Source: Thermofilum sp. (GTDB taxonomy: Archaea; Thermoproteota; Thermoprotei; Thermofilales; Thermofilaceae). From it: DNA of 64,000 nt. The stretch's first letter is position 1. Each line of letters starts with the position of its first letter. Positions 44,769 through 54,113 of the stretch are shown here, in pieces. Position numbers and translations under genes: made by a program. The stretch covers positions 1 to 64,000 of the forward strand of contig JAJHRM010000003.1 of NCBI GenBank assembly GCA_020832965.1. Direction: 5' to 3'. The notes below the pieces were generated by a model. The model was not told the origin of the DNA, did not search any database, and saw only the letters and a program-made list of their open reading frames with translations.

Positions 44769-45176
44769 CTACACTACGCCTAGTCCTTCCTCGCGAACTG
44801 GAGGAGAAAGTGAAGCCACAATTATAAGTGCTCCCATTATGAACGAAAAAAGCTCCGAAACAGAGCTGGCAAGTAGCTGAATCAGCTGCTCTTTCTCTCC
44901 GTAGGCATAGAGCGGACTTACATACTTTAACCCCTCCAAAACCCCTCTCGTGTAAGAGAGGGTCTTTTCGTATCCTGCAATATAGTTATCAGCTAGCGAC
45001 CTAACTGTGGGATCAACAATGACGCCTAGAACTTCGCCACGAGCAATACTGATAAGCTTTTCCAGCACGTTTAACGCCATTGCAATAGCTCCATCGTAAT
45101 CCTTTCTAGATATAGCGTCAGAGAACTCTTGCGTATACTTCTTCATTAATTCACTAAGTCCTACTATGCTTGTCAT
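44769..45176 (-). CDS. Hypothetical helical protein, 135 residues
   Basis: Not recognised. Almost entirely helical: MKKYTQEFSDAISRKDYDGA resembles a tetratricopeptide-like or HEPN-like start, and a hydrophobic C-terminal helix (LFSFIMGALIIVASL) may be a membrane anchor. The stop codon lies within the direct repeat of the adjoining insertion. Confidence 0.5.
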   Translation of the reverse strand: MTSIVGLSELMKKYTQEFSDAISRKDYDGAIAMALNVLEKLISIARGEVLGVIVDPTVRSLADNYIAGYEKTLSYTRGVLEGLKYVSPLYAYGEKEQLIQLLASSVSELFSFIMGALIIVASLSPPVREEGLGVV

Positions 45177-45335
45177 AGATTCACTGGTGCTAATAGCTAA
45201 CCCCGCCGGTTAAATCTATCGCGCATTTTTCTCAGTAGCGCGCCAGGGTATAAGTGGTTCGGGGCAGCAGAAGCAAGTTCATGAAACCAGTTCTGCTTGA
45301 ATTTTCCTATGCACAATTCTAAGCAGTCAAAAACC

Positions 45336-45992
45336 TCACCAGGGAACATTCTTCAACCTTAAGAGGTAAGCCAGTATATTGGTGAACATGTGTATAAGCG
45401 GAGTGACCATGAGAATAATGAACACGAAGCCTGGCGGTGGCAATCCGAGGAAAACCATCCTAGTTATTAATGAGCCTATGAGGAAGTCTACCTGATCAAG
45501 GATCCACGCGGGATCCCCAGGCTCTAAGCCCATTCTGCGTTTTATAAAAGCACCAGCTAAATCCCCAAATAAGGCACCTAGCGCGAGCAGGCCCCCCTCA
45601 GTAGCGTTATGGAGCCCTAGAAGGTGAAGGAGCAGGGCAGTTGAAGAGCCAGCGGCAAACCCGAAGACGAATCCTTCGAATGTTTTGTTCTTACCGAAAA
45701 TGCTTCTGCCATCGATAAAGTGCTTCTCGAAGTCCATCGGGTGCAGTTTCCTATTCCTGGACAAGAGAACTTTTCCAACAACCACCGGTGAGGCATTAGC
45801 GACATAAGCAGGTAGAATCCATAGTATAGACCTAAGGAAGTGCTCAAGAGTAAGAAAATAAAGCAAGTTTTCAATGCCTAGAGCTAAACCGAAAACCAAG
45901 TAAAGTGCTAAGGAATAAAAAACGTAGGAAGGTAAAAAACTGGAGAGCAAAGAGCGCTTAACACTGCTAGGAGCATCCTGGGCGGCACTCAT
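45336..45992 (-). CDS. carS: CDP-archaeol synthase (CarS, DUF46)
   Basis: 218 residues, about five membrane helices. It activates the archaeal ether lipid precursor with CTP. Conserved cytoplasmic segments are DGRSIFGKNKTFEGFVFG and GDLAGAFIKRRMGLEPGDPA. The GLEPGDPAWILDQVDF segment includes the catalytic Asp residues of the family. Starts at ATG 45992. Confidence 0.9.
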   Translation of the reverse strand: MSAAQDAPSSVKRSLLSSFLPSYVFYSLALYLVFGLALGIENLLYFLTLEHFLRSILWILPAYVANASPVVVGKVLLSRNRKLHPMDFEKHFIDGRSIFGKNKTFEGFVFGFAAGSSTALLLHLLGLHNATEGGLLALGALFGDLAGAFIKRRMGLEPGDPAWILDQVDFLIGSLITRMVFLGLPPPGFVFIILMVTPLIHMFTNILAYLLRLKNVPW

Positions 45993-46039
45993 GCTCTTAT
46001 GGCAAATAAAAACTCAGGTTATTTAGTTTTTTCATTCAG

Positions 46040-46363
46040 CTACTTTGACTGCCTGCTGGAGAGAACTGAGCTTTTTATGTAATCTTTAATTTCTTCGTAT
46101 TCAGTAAGAATAGCACTATCGGTAACAAGTAAAGGCGTCCTTGCAGACCCGTACTCTACTAAAAGCCATCCACGCAGACCATTCGCCGAGACATTTACAA
46201 TCTTTAACAAATCATAGACACCCCACGTCCTGAGATCTTCTAGGAGCTTTTTAGAGTCCTCATCATTACCTATGAACAGCACGGCACTTTTTTTCACAGT
46301 CTCCACCATTAATCGTGGTTCATCTCTTTTCACGAAAAAGCTATCACTTCCTTTATCCAACAT
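46040..46363 (-). CDS. Hypothetical protein, 107 residues
   Basis: Not recognised. Alternating strands and helices (SAVLFIGNDEDSKKLLEDLR, then LLKIVNVSANGLRGWLLVEY, then TPLLVTDSAIL) suggest a thioredoxin-like or Rossmann-like small domain without the CxxC pair. It lies 47 bp before carS on the same strand and may be cotranscribed. Confidence 0.5.
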   Translation of the reverse strand: MLDKGSDSFFVKRDEPRLMVETVKKSAVLFIGNDEDSKKLLEDLRTWGVYDLLKIVNVSANGLRGWLLVEYGSARTPLLVTDSAILTEYEEIKDYIKSSVLSSRQSK

Positions 46364-46519
46364 ATGAACCTCGTATTAGTAACGTAGCAAAAACATGAAA
46401 TGGTTTCCGAGAATAAGCCTGAAAGTATATCACCTCCCAAAATAAACCCGTACTCTAGAGAAGGACTCGTTCTAGGTAGGGCAAAACTTTTAAAACCTCC
46501 CCTATACCTTTTAGAGCCA

Positions 46520-46635
46520 GGGCCGGTCGTCTAGTGGGAGGATACAGCGGTTACCTTAAGCCGCCTTTGCAAGGATCCATATAGGGGTTCCGAGAGCGGC
46601 GGAGGTCCCGGGTTCGAATCCCGGCCGGTCCACCA
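46520..46635 (+). tRNA. tRNA-Ala (TGC) with two introns
   Basis: 116 nt genomic, 75 nt mature. Acceptor GGGCCGG/CCGGTCC has the G3:U70 pair that identifies alanine tRNA; D-arm GTCT-GGAT; T-arm CCGGG-TTCGAAT-CCCGG; ACCA encoded. Intron 1 (16 nt, about 46545-46560) lies between the D-arm and anticodon stem. Intron 2 (25 nt, about 46572-46596) is at or next to 37/38. Removal gives CCGCC-TTTGCA(C/A)-GGCGG, anticodon TGC. Confidence 0.88.
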
Positions 46636-46907
46636 GGAGCTATAACAGCTTAGAAAAATTTAAATCCTAATTTTCACCCCAACCAGGGAGATCATATCTG
46701 GGAAACACAGGAAGGGTTCCAGTTAAAACCTAATATATCTATCAAAATCTCTGCTATGTGGCGTGCTGCTGCGCACTTATTTAGAAGCAAGTTCTCGGGC
46801 GTGATACAGTAGTAGCTACATAGGAAACTCTCAAAATAGTCACGAATAGCAAGCGCTTGAAACAAAACTAATATTAACTTTGTCTTGACTTGATTGTGCT
46901 GAGGGGT

Positions 46908-47162
46908 ATGGGCGAAGTGAAAACCTTCGAGGTAAGGGGGATAATGCGCCTGAGACTGGGGGAGAAAAGAAAATTTAGGTTGTATGTAAGGGGGCTGAGC
47001 GAGGACGAGGCTAAAGAAAAAGTCTACAGTATCCTTGGCTCAAGGCACAAGCTGATGAGGAGCCACATACAAATTTCCGAGATTAAGGAAGTCTCACTAG
47101 AAGAGGTAAAAGACGAGTACATAAAGGAACTAGCACAAACGGATAAAATAATTGCCTACTAG
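46908..47162 (+). CDS. rpl18a: Ribosomal protein LX (L18a/L20a)
   Basis: 84 residues from ATG 46908 with GAGGGG just upstream: EVKTFEVRGIMRL, FRLYVRGLSEDEAKEKVYSI and GSRHKLMRSHIQISEIKEV identify archaeal LX. It is followed by pfdA and ftsY, the common archaeal order. Confidence 0.93.
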   Translation: MGEVKTFEVRGIMRLRLGEKRKFRLYVRGLSEDEAKEKVYSILGSRHKLMRSHIQISEIKEVSLEEVKDEYIKELAQTDKIIAY

Positions 47163-47188
47163 TAAGGTGAATATCTTTGTCGCAAGTA

Positions 47189-47504
47189 GCACGCTAGTGC
47201 GCCTTTAATAATCTTTATTGTTGACTAAGATTTATGATAAATTTTTACTTTTTCATGCATATTCCTAACATTTTTCATATTGCCACCTGTATATGGCTTT
47301 CAAATTCTTAGCCGGGTTGCTTTGGGGCCGAGCCTCCACGTCTTCAGGTCCCGAGCCCTCCCTCACAGCCGCGCGCAGAGCTGAGCGCCTTGGGTTTGGA
47401 AGTGCAGCCACCGGAGTGCATCACAACGAAAAGCTTTATAGCTACACCAAGCAGAGTAAAACCCATAACCCTGCGATAAGGCGGGGTAGCACGGTGGCGC
47501 GCGC
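47189..47504 (+). mobile_element. Family-1 right-end insertion flanked by TGTCGCAAGTA
   Basis: 316 bp starting GCACGCTAG and ending GGTGGCGCGCGC. The last 60 bp hold the right end (CCCATAACCCTGCGATAAGG then CGGGGTAGCACGG), preceded by worn TnpB tail sequence. TGTCGCAAGTA is repeated exactly at 47178-47188 and 47505-47515. The left copy follows a GGTGA and a TTG, evidently the original start region of pfdA. Confidence 0.75.
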
Positions 47505-47905
47505 TGTCGCAAGTAAGTAAGGAGAAGCTGGCTGAGGAGTATGGGCTTCTAGCCCAGGTTGCTGAAGAGCTGGAGAAAGAAATAACACTTGCACAGAGCC
47601 TTCTCGCAGAGGTAGATGCAGCGATACTAGCGCTTAAAAACATCAGTACCTTAGAGGAAGCAAAGGAGATACTGGTTCCGGTCTCCTCCGGCATCTACAT
47701 TAGGGCTAACGTAAAAAAACAAGAAAAATATCTCGTAGCCATAGCGCGAGACATCCTAGTTGAAAAAACTTTCGATGAAACTTTAGATTTTCTAAACAAG
47801 CGAAAAGAAGAACTGAACCAGCTAATCGAAAAAAGAGTAAATGACTTAAATAAAATTGCATTGAGGATAAGAGAAATAGAAGGCTTGATTAAGGCGACTA
47901 AATGA
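47504..47905 (+). CDS. pfdA: Prefoldin alpha subunit, canonical start codon lost
   Basis: 133 residues by translation from a CTG at 47504. LAEEYGLLAQVAEELEKEI begins a coiled-coil helix, followed by EAKEILVPVSSGIYIRANVK, KQEKYLVAIARDILVEKTFD and a second long coiled coil ending GLIKATK, as in archaeal prefoldin alpha. The frame opens at 47480 but has no ATG, GTG or TTG before the conserved region. CTG at 47504 with GGTGG seven bases upstream, supplied by the insertion, is the best candidate. The original TTG is stranded at 47177. It works with PfdB as a co-chaperone. Confidence 0.85.
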   Translation: MSQVSKEKLAEEYGLLAQVAEELEKEITLAQSLLAEVDAAILALKNISTLEEAKEILVPVSSGIYIRANVKKQEKYLVAIARDILVEKTFDETLDFLNKRKEELNQLIEKRVNDLNKIALRIREIEGLIKATK

Positions 47906-47917
47906 CTTACTGGGTAG

Positions 47918-48835
47918 ATGCGCGGGATGCCAAGTTTCGGCTTAGGAAACGTTTTGAAGGCTTTCATAGAGGAACTAGCATACACGGAGCTCGACTCAAG
48001 AGCTGTGGAACAAGTTTCTTCTGCATACTTACTTAAACTTGTTGAAGAAGGGGTAGCCCTCGAGGTTGCAGAATCAGTATTTAAAGAACTTTCCAGCCGC
48101 ATTTCAGGCAGGAGGGTGAGTAGGCTGGAAAACAAAAAAGAGGTTATCCTAGGCGAGCTTCGAAATCTGCTTAAAGAAATCTTCTCCTCGACAGGCAAAA
48201 TTGACCTATGGCAATCAGCCCACGCAGGAATACAGCAAAAAGGATACTTTGCCGTCGTCTTCCTTGGTCCCAACGGGCACGGCAAAACAACGACTGTTGC
48301 GAAGCTAGCTTATCTCTTTAAACAAAAAGGCTACAGGGTAGCTATCGCGGCTGCTGACACCTTTAGAGCTGGCGCGATAGAGCAAGCTCACCAGTGGGGC
48401 TCTAGAATCGGTGTAGATGTTGTGTCACTAGGCTATAACGCGGACCCGGCGGCGGTTGCTTATGAAGCTATCAAAAGAGGTGAAAGAGGTGCCTCACAAG
48501 TGATCCTAATCGATACCGCTGGCAGAATGCACACAAAGAAGAACTTGATGGATGAGATGAAGAAGATAATCAGAGTGGCACAGCCTGATCTAAGGATATT
48601 TGTTGGAGACGCGCTTGTAGGCAATGATGCAGTTGAGCAGGCGAAGACGTTCCACAGCGAAGTGGGGTTTGACGGCTCTATACTAACGAAGTTCGACGCA
48701 GACACTAAGGGAGGAGCAGCGCTCTCAATCATATATGTAACGCGGAAACCGATACTCTTCGCTGGAGTTGGACCAGGAGTAAATGACCTCAAAGAGTTTG
48801 ACCCAGAACTATACTTAAAGATGCTTTTAGATTAG
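47918..48835 (+). CDS. ftsY: SRP receptor FtsY
   Basis: 305 residues. N-terminal helical bundle (about 1-100), then the SRP GTPase: GPNGHGKTTTVAKLAYLF (G1), DTFRAGAIEQ, LIDTAGRMHTKKNLMDEM (G3) and LTKFDADTKGGAAL (G4). The acidic A domain of bacterial FtsY is absent. It docks the SRP-ribosome complex at the membrane; the SRP RNA is at 57444-57769. Starts at ATG 47918 or 47927, 12 bp after pfdA. Confidence 0.95.
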   Translation: MRGMPSFGLGNVLKAFIEELAYTELDSRAVEQVSSAYLLKLVEEGVALEVAESVFKELSSRISGRRVSRLENKKEVILGELRNLLKEIFSSTGKIDLWQSAHAGIQQKGYFAVVFLGPNGHGKTTTVAKLAYLFKQKGYRVAIAAADTFRAGAIEQAHQWGSRIGVDVVSLGYNADPAAVAYEAIKRGERGASQVILIDTAGRMHTKKNLMDEMKKIIRVAQPDLRIFVGDALVGNDAVEQAKTFHSEVGFDGSILTKFDADTKGGAALSIIYVTRKPILFAGVGPGVNDLKEFDPELYLKMLLD

Positions 48836-48894
48836 TGCGCTCCAGAGGATGCACTTCTATTTTTGAGTTACATTTCTCTATGGATGCACCTAGA

Positions 48895-49851
48895 CTACTC
48901 TAAAACCTGAAAAAGTTTGTCGCATTTCACGTGTTCACTCTTCAACTTCTGCAGAACTTCTTCGTAATTACTGGGCGGCGTCTCATTGTTAAATAGAAGC
49001 TTCCTGTATGCTTCTAAACCAGTGTACGGTACTCCGAGAATGTCACTATAAGTTTTTATCTTATTCTCGATAACTCCATAGCCTATCAGTTTTTCTCTCC
49101 AGTCAGGGTCTCTTAACAAGTGATGAGAAACAATTATTTCGCTCTTCTCATCCAAGAGACCGAATAGTCTTGAAAGGTTTTTCATTCCCTTCTCAACGGC
49201 TCTGCTTGACACTTTCTTTTCTGAAAGATAGGTGGGAGGCCCTCCTACGATGACTAATGCAGGCTCTAGCTTTACTATTTTTTCTAAAACCTCGTTGCTG
49301 AAAGGTCCTTGAACGTCTGGCAGGAAGGCCAGCACAGCCCTATCTTCTAGGTAAACAACAAAACATAGCACATAGCCCAGTTCTTCTCCATGAGGCGCCA
49401 GGAAGCTTTCTATTCTTACATCTCCAAAGCTAAGTATAGCATCATTAACGAGGTGAATTTCCTTTGCCTTATTCTTGATGGCATTCAAGAATAATGCTGC
49501 CCTCTTTTTCTGGGAGAAATTTATTTTCTTCGAGGGGTCCTTAGCTATGACAATCTTCCCGGAATATATTTCCAAGTATTCATTTTCGCCGGTGCATTCA
49601 TAGAGAGAAGCGAAGGGCGGAGTAAAATGGTCCCTGTGATAATGCGACACCGTGATTATGTCCGCTTGAGAAGCTCTTTCCAGTATTCTCACCCTGGTTT
49701 TCCACAGTGCTCTGAACTCCTCGGGATGAGGGGGTAAACCATATCTGCGAGGACCAAGAGATGCAGAGGCGTCGAAAAGTATCCTTAAGTCTGCTATTTC
49801 TGCATATAGAGCCATTGACCTTACCCCAAGGCTTTCATCAGCTACAGGCAT
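48895..49851 (-). CDS. Metallo-beta-lactamase fold protein, UPF0282 (COG2248)
   Basis: 318 residues from ATG 49851. SHYHRDHF near residue 68 is the metal-binding motif, with ILFDASASLGPRRYGLPPHP before it and FLPDVQGP and VSHHLLRDPDWR later, as in UPF0282. Function unknown. A longer frame to 49875 runs into the repeat and is rejected. The right end of an insertion lies 13 bp upstream of the start. Confidence 0.82.
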   Translation of the reverse strand: MPVADESLGVRSMALYAEIADLRILFDASASLGPRRYGLPPHPEEFRALWKTRVRILERASQADIITVSHYHRDHFTPPFASLYECTGENEYLEIYSGKIVIAKDPSKKINFSQKKRAALFLNAIKNKAKEIHLVNDAILSFGDVRIESFLAPHGEELGYVLCFVVYLEDRAVLAFLPDVQGPFSNEVLEKIVKLEPALVIVGGPPTYLSEKKVSSRAVEKGMKNLSRLFGLLDEKSEIIVSHHLLRDPDWREKLIGYGVIENKIKTYSDILGVPYTGLEAYRKLLFNNETPPSNYEEVLQKLKSEHVKCDKLFQVLE

Positions 49852-49864
49852 TATACGTAGGTCA

Positions 49865-50400
49865 GTGCGTGTCACCTGTTGCCCCGCCTTTTCGCGGGGT
49901 TATGGTTTTATAGGTTTTACTCTTGAGGGTGTAGCTAGGAAGCTGAGTACCCCGATTTGCCTTGGCAGCTGTACTTCTATGCTCAGCGCCTCAAGCCCCC
50001 TAGCCATTACACCCAAGCCATCGTTCACGTCCGCGTGCAATGTGTACCCGTAGGGGCAAGTGACCAGACCCCTGGGCTCCCTCACGATCTCCACTTTGTG
50101 TAGCGTGCATTTCTTCGTAGCAAGCCTCAGCATCAGCCTGCGCTGACCCCACATGTTAGCGCGCGCCTATCGCAGCGTTCAACCAATACCTGGGTCCCAC
50201 TCACCCCGCCACCGTAGCGGTGGGGATCACTTGCAGCTCCAAAAGGAGCTGGGACCAGGCGCTCAGTGTCACGATGCGCACGCCGCCCCCCAGCCTTGAC
50301 CCTGCGCGCGGCACAACGCCAGGTGCCCCTATAACGTTTTTCGCTTAAATCGCGCCTGCATTTTGAAAGGAGGAAGGGAGAACTCCTTTTCAAGCGCGCC
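49865..50400 (-). mobile_element. Family-1 tnpB 3' module, identical copy at 61592
   Basis: 49862-50095 is identical, by direct reading, to 61592-61825 (234 bp). On the minus strand it encodes the zinc-ribbon second half and tail of TnpB (EIVREPRGLVTCPYGYTLHA; GLGVMARGLEALSIEVQLPR) and the right-end hairpin CCCCGCGAAAAGGCGGGG. Upstream of 50095 it differs from the other copy and includes a segment shared with 16720-16810. AGCGCGCGC at about 50160 and AAGCGCGCC near 50393 are inner and outer boundaries. No direct repeat found. Confidence 0.7.
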
Positions 50401-50406
50401 AAAAAG

Positions 50407-52008
50407 TTACACCTCTTCGCCCTCTCTAGTCTTTTGTAGAGCCCTTTCAAGGTACCTTCTTTTAAGCTCGCTTAGAGTGGTTGCGTCTTCGGGCTGCTTG
50501 TCGAAGCGTATTCTCCTTATACGTGCAAATCGAAGCGCAAAGCCCGACGGATACCTCTTGCTCCTCTGTATCTCGCTGTAGTCAACCTCAACAACTATTG
50601 CAGGCTTTACATAAACAGTGTAGCTATCCTCCCAGATCTTTAGCTGGAGAAGTCTCCTGGTCATCTCCTCGAACTCCGCATCACCTAGCCCCTTGAAAGT
50701 TTTTCCTACGGAAAGAAACTTTCCACTTTTCTCGTCGAAGACCCCCAAATGATAGTTGCTGAGCCATCCCCTCCTCCTACCATGACCCCATTCAGCAGCA
50801 ATTATGACACAGTCAATTGTGTCATAGGATTTAAGCTTGAGCCAGTCGCTACCCCTTATTCCAGGCTTATAGAGTGAAGTTGCACGCTTCGACATTATGC
50901 CCTCGTGTTTCTCTTTAAGTGCCTCCTCGTAAAACCTTTGCGCCTCCTCCTTATTGTATACGGCTTTCAACTTGGCAAGAATCTCATCATCTACGACTAT
51001 CTCCTGCAAAATATTCCTCCTAGAAGTATAGGGCTCCTTCACGAGTGTTCTCCCATTAAGGTATATAACATCGAACAAGTGAAGCTGAAAGGGAAGCTCG
51101 CGGAAGAATTTTTCTCTTTCGTTTTTTCTCCTAACTCTCTTTAAAAGGTCTTGAAAGGCCACGGGTTTACCCCCGATGATGGCCAAAGCCTCGCCATCGA
51201 GAATAGCTTTTTCTGCTTTGACGTTTACCCTCACTTTCTCCACAACGTCTGGCACAAACTCTGTTATCCTGTTAAGCCGCCTAGAAAAAACCTCAACTCT
51301 TTCCTCATTAATGTGTATCTGGACGCGTATACCATCATACTTGTACTCGAGATACAGGGGGCTCCCGTGTTCTTGAAAGAGGGCATCCACGCTGTAAGCC
51401 ATGTCTGCAAGCATAGGTTTTACTGGGTGAAAAAGTCTAAGCTCTGCCCTCCCTAAAAGGGGAGGGTTCTCGCGCGCCACTAGGACTACATCTCCCACAT
51501 CGCTAAGCACCATATATGCATGCAGCACATCGCTAATTGGGACACCAGCAATCTTAGAAGCCGCTTCGAGTAATAGTCCCTTGCTTGCACCTATGCGAAC
51601 CTCGCCAAACAGCACTCGAAGCAAAAAATCTATTTCACTCGCATCCATCCTTGAGAAAAGATATTGGAGAAGCTTAATTTTCTTATTCTTGCTGCCTCCA
51701 CCTGCTACGTTCGCTATTCTCTCTAAAGTGCGATAAACCTCAGTAATGCTCAAAGGCTCTATACTTATCGGCAAAATAGATTTGTGACTGACCACACCGT
51801 ATGCTTGCTTGAGTAACGAGTATCCCACACCGAGCTCCCTCATATCATACTCTGGAAAAACCTCGCCTGCAAGAAACCTAGCCGCGATAGCCACCTCGTC
51901 AAGCGAAAGTTTTTCAAGAAATTCCGCTAGAAGTCTTACCTTCTCCTTTTTACCCGATACTTGCGTAACCTGGCTTGCCACCTTTACCAGGTCCCTGAAT
52001 AACGCCAT
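50407..52008 (-). CDS. lig: ATP-dependent DNA ligase
   Basis: 533 residues, archaeal LigI type. An N-terminal DNA-binding domain (1-200) precedes the adenylation motif [14 protein letters not shown] with the active Lys near residue 225. [25 protein letters not shown] and the [20 protein letters not shown] segment are motifs III-V. C-terminal OB domain ends with [17 protein letters not shown]. It seals Okazaki nicks together with FEN-1 encoded upstream. Confidence 0.95.
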   Translation of the reverse strand: MALFRDLVKVASQVTQVSGKKEKVRLLAEFLEKLSLDEVAIAARFLAGEVFPEYDMRELGVGYSLLKQAYGVVSHKSILPISIEPLSITEVYRTLERIANVAGGGSKNKKIKLLQYLFSRMDASEIDFLLRVLFGEVRIGASKGLLLEAASKIAGVPISDVLHAYMVLSDVGDVVLVARENPPLLGRAELRLFHPVKPMLADMAYSVDALFQEHGSPLYLEYKYDGIRVQIHINEERVEVFSRRLNRITEFVPDVVEKVRVNVKAEKAILDGEALAIIGGKPVAFQDLLKRVRRKNEREKFFRELPFQLHLFDVIYLNGRTLVKEPYTSRRNILQEIVVDDEILAKLKAVYNKEEAQRFYEEALKEKHEGIMSKRATSLYKPGIRGSDWLKLKSYDTIDCVIIAAEWGHGRRRGWLSNYHLGVFDEKSGKFLSVGKTFKGLGDAEFEEMTRRLLQLKIWEDSYTVYVKPAIVVEVDYSEIQRSKRYPSGFALRFARIRRIRFDKQPEDATTLSELKRRYLERALQKTREGEEV

Positions 52009-52298
52009 GAGCTAAATAATTTTGAATCCGTAAAATAATTTAGCGTTTCACATTCGTAGAGATAGGAGTTGCAAGGATTTAAATTTTCGTGAGAAGAAGG
52101 GATAGATTTCCCGTGAGCACAAGTGGCATGCTGATTAGTTGAGTATTTGGCAAGTTTTCCTCATTGACAAGTTCCTTCATAGCCCTCCTCTACCTGCGCA
52201 TTTTCCTGGTTACAGGATCCCGGATGAAGCGGTCTCTGGGGGGCGGGATGGAAACTCTAGTAAGTGTGCTATATAGAAAATATTAAATTTAAAAAGAT

Positions 52299-53336
52299 TT
52301 ACAGGTACGCGCTGAGCGTGCTTTGAAACCTCCTATGGAAAGCCGACCTTAATCTCTTAATATAAGTCTCCACCTTCTCCGGCGAAAAATTGTTCTCGTC
52401 AACTAAAAATTCTCTCAATCCCTCCTCATTTATCCGGCCGAATTCTACACTGTAATTCGTGGTTACGGGAGGGTTCAAGAAAAGCTCCCTGATCTCCTCA
52501 TAATTATCAGGAAGCATCCTCCTTAGATTTAAGGGTAACCTCTCAAGGGACCCGTACTTCCTTATAAGGGACAAAGCACGCTTAGGACCTAGTCCATAGA
52601 CCCCCTCGTTGTAGTCTGTTCCAATTAGAATGGCAAGATCCACGAGCTGTGGAAGCGAAATCTTGAGCACACGAAGCAAGTCTTCCAGCTCGATTATTTC
52701 AGGCTTAAGCCTCCTTGCTATCATCCTTGAGGGCAGCCACTCGAAGCCTGTAAGGGTTACATACCTGACTAGCCTAGGAGAGCCGTAGAGGAGGGAATCC
52801 CAGTCCATTGAGCTAACAGCCCAGGCATCTCCTCTCTTGACCAGAAACGCTGCCTGCGCCTCAGCGTCGTAAGGTGCCTGGACAGTGGGGAACCCCATCA
52901 ACTCTAGAAGCTTTTTAGAGCTCTCAACTATCCACTCATCAATAGAGGCTGAAACCACTGCTTTCGAAAAGGCTTTTTCTAGGTCACCTTTCCTCAGGAG
53001 CTCGAAATATTCTTGCCTGGCTTTTTCGCGCAGAGCTCTCCTTTTCTCCAGCTCATTCCTCTTGAGGGGATGCGGCGGGCCATCAAAGACAAAGATAAAT
53101 AACATATTGTACTCGAACGCGAGCCTAGAGTACCTCGACACAAGCCCGGTCAAGTGAGAAGTAACCTTCCCCCTCGAGTTTGTCAGAGGTCTCCCGTATC
53201 TATCCCGGATAAGTGCCAAGAACTGGTAAACAGAATTAAAAGTATCAACAGCAAGTACCCTACCCTTAAGCCTCGACAGCTCAGTGCCTTTAGGTCTGAC
53301 CAGGGGAGTTAGGTAAGTACCCATTTTTCCTAGCAA
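52299..53336 (-). CDS. fen: Flap endonuclease FEN-1
   Basis: 345 residues (341 from the alternative ATG 53324). N-domain with RVLAVDTFNSVYQFLALIRD and FVFDGPPHPLKRNELEKRR; I-domain with APYDAEAQAAFLVKRGDAWAVSSMDWDSLLYG; ILIGTDYNEGVYGLGPKRAL is the helix-hairpin-helix. The C-terminus QSTLSAYL resembles a PCNA-interacting box. It removes 5' flaps in replication and repair. The 290-bp gap to lig holds nothing I recognise. Confidence 0.95.
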   Translation of the reverse strand: MLGKMGTYLTPLVRPKGTELSRLKGRVLAVDTFNSVYQFLALIRDRYGRPLTNSRGKVTSHLTGLVSRYSRLAFEYNMLFIFVFDGPPHPLKRNELEKRRALREKARQEYFELLRKGDLEKAFSKAVVSASIDEWIVESSKKLLELMGFPTVQAPYDAEAQAAFLVKRGDAWAVSSMDWDSLLYGSPRLVRYVTLTGFEWLPSRMIARRLKPEIIELEDLLRVLKISLPQLVDLAILIGTDYNEGVYGLGPKRALSLIRKYGSLERLPLNLRRMLPDNYEEIRELFLNPPVTTNYSVEFGRINEEGLREFLVDENNFSPEKVETYIKRLRSAFHRRFQSTLSAYL

Positions 53337-53395
53337 TTTTTCATTAGCATAAGCTTAGATAAATAAATTAGGCCGTTGAAACGCATAAGACGAGT

Positions 53396-53746
53396 ATGCT
53401 CACAACTTGCAATAAGCTCTTGGACGTATCCAAAGATACTTTGATGGAGCTTTTAGAAACTAAAAAAGTAGTTGTGATCGATTTTTATGCTGACTGGTGC
53501 GTCCCCTGCAAAGTCATTGACGACATACTCAGACAAGTCAGCAAACTCTTTGCAAAATATGATTCAGTCTGCTTTGTGAGGGTAAATATCGATGTGGAAA
53601 GGGAAGTTGCAGAGAAGTTTGAGGTCTTGGGGCTTCCAACGGTGATCATAGTAAGGAATGGTGTAGAAGTCAAGAGGTATTCAGGTGTGCCCAGAGACCT
53701 TGCCTCCGACCTAGCATACACAGTTAAAAACAGCCTCGTGGAATAG
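53396..53746 (+). CDS. trx: Thioredoxin
   Basis: 116 residues, thioredoxin fold with the active site WCVPCK near residue 36 (VVVIDFYADWCVPCKVIDDI), VNIDVEREVAEKFEVLGLPT with the cis-proline, and VEVKRYSGVPR. General disulfide reductase. Convergent with aIF1A, 2 bp between stops. Confidence 0.92.
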   Translation: MLTTCNKLLDVSKDTLMELLETKKVVVIDFYADWCVPCKVIDDILRQVSKLFAKYDSVCFVRVNIDVEREVAEKFEVLGLPTVIIVRNGVEVKRYSGVPRDLASDLAYTVKNSLVE

Positions 53747-53748
53747 GC

Positions 53749-54066
53749 CTAGCCGAGAAGGTCCCTTAACCCCCTCAGCAAACCTCTCTTTTCCAGCTTC
53801 TGAAGCTCACCGGAGGTGTATCTGTAGATAATGTCACCGCGTTCAGGCTGGAAATCCCAAGGGGCAACGAGAACAACGTCGCCAACCCTCATCCACATGC
53901 GCTTCTTATATTTCCCGGGAATGCGGCACAGCCTCACCTTACCGTCACTGCAATATACTCTTGCCCTATCGAAGCCGAGCAATTGTTGAATTATGCAGAG
54001 GAGTGTAGTTTCATTATCTGGAAGTGGGAACTCAGCTGCCTCAGACTCGTCCTCCGGTTTAGACAT
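53749..54066 (-). CDS. eif1a: Translation initiation factor aIF1A
   Basis: 105 residues, S1/OB fold: [38 protein letters not shown] and GDIIYRYTSGELQKLEKRG. It binds the A site during start-codon selection. Acidic N-terminal tail (MSKPEDESEAAEF). Confidence 0.94.
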   Translation of the reverse strand: MSKPEDESEAAEFPLPDNETTLLCIIQQLLGFDRARVYCSDGKVRLCRIPGKYKKRMWMRVGDVVLVAPWDFQPERGDIIYRYTSGELQKLEKRGLLRGLRDLLG

Positions 54067-54113
54067 ATACGTAAGCTAAGCAGCCCTCACTTATAAATAC
54101 TTTGTAGCCTAAG

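Noticed and set aside
46520..46635. tRNA-Gln (TTG) from loop CTTTGGA
   Set aside because: That fold gives a seven-base variable loop; the Ala(TGC) fold has a five-base loop and the diagnostic G3:U70 pair.
47344..47694. Minus-strand frame of 116 codons opposite the pfdA start
   Set aside because: Antisense to a recognisable prefoldin alpha gene and to relic sequence; composition Ser-rich, as in shadow frames.
49852..50053. Small plus-strand protein of 62 residues present identically at 49865 and 61595
   Set aside because: It is the antisense reading of the duplicated tnpB 3' module; identity reflects the repeat, not protein conservation.
52009..52298. C/D box small RNA between lig and fen
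   Set aside because: A GGATGAAG resembles part of a C box, but no correctly spaced D, C' or D' boxes were found.
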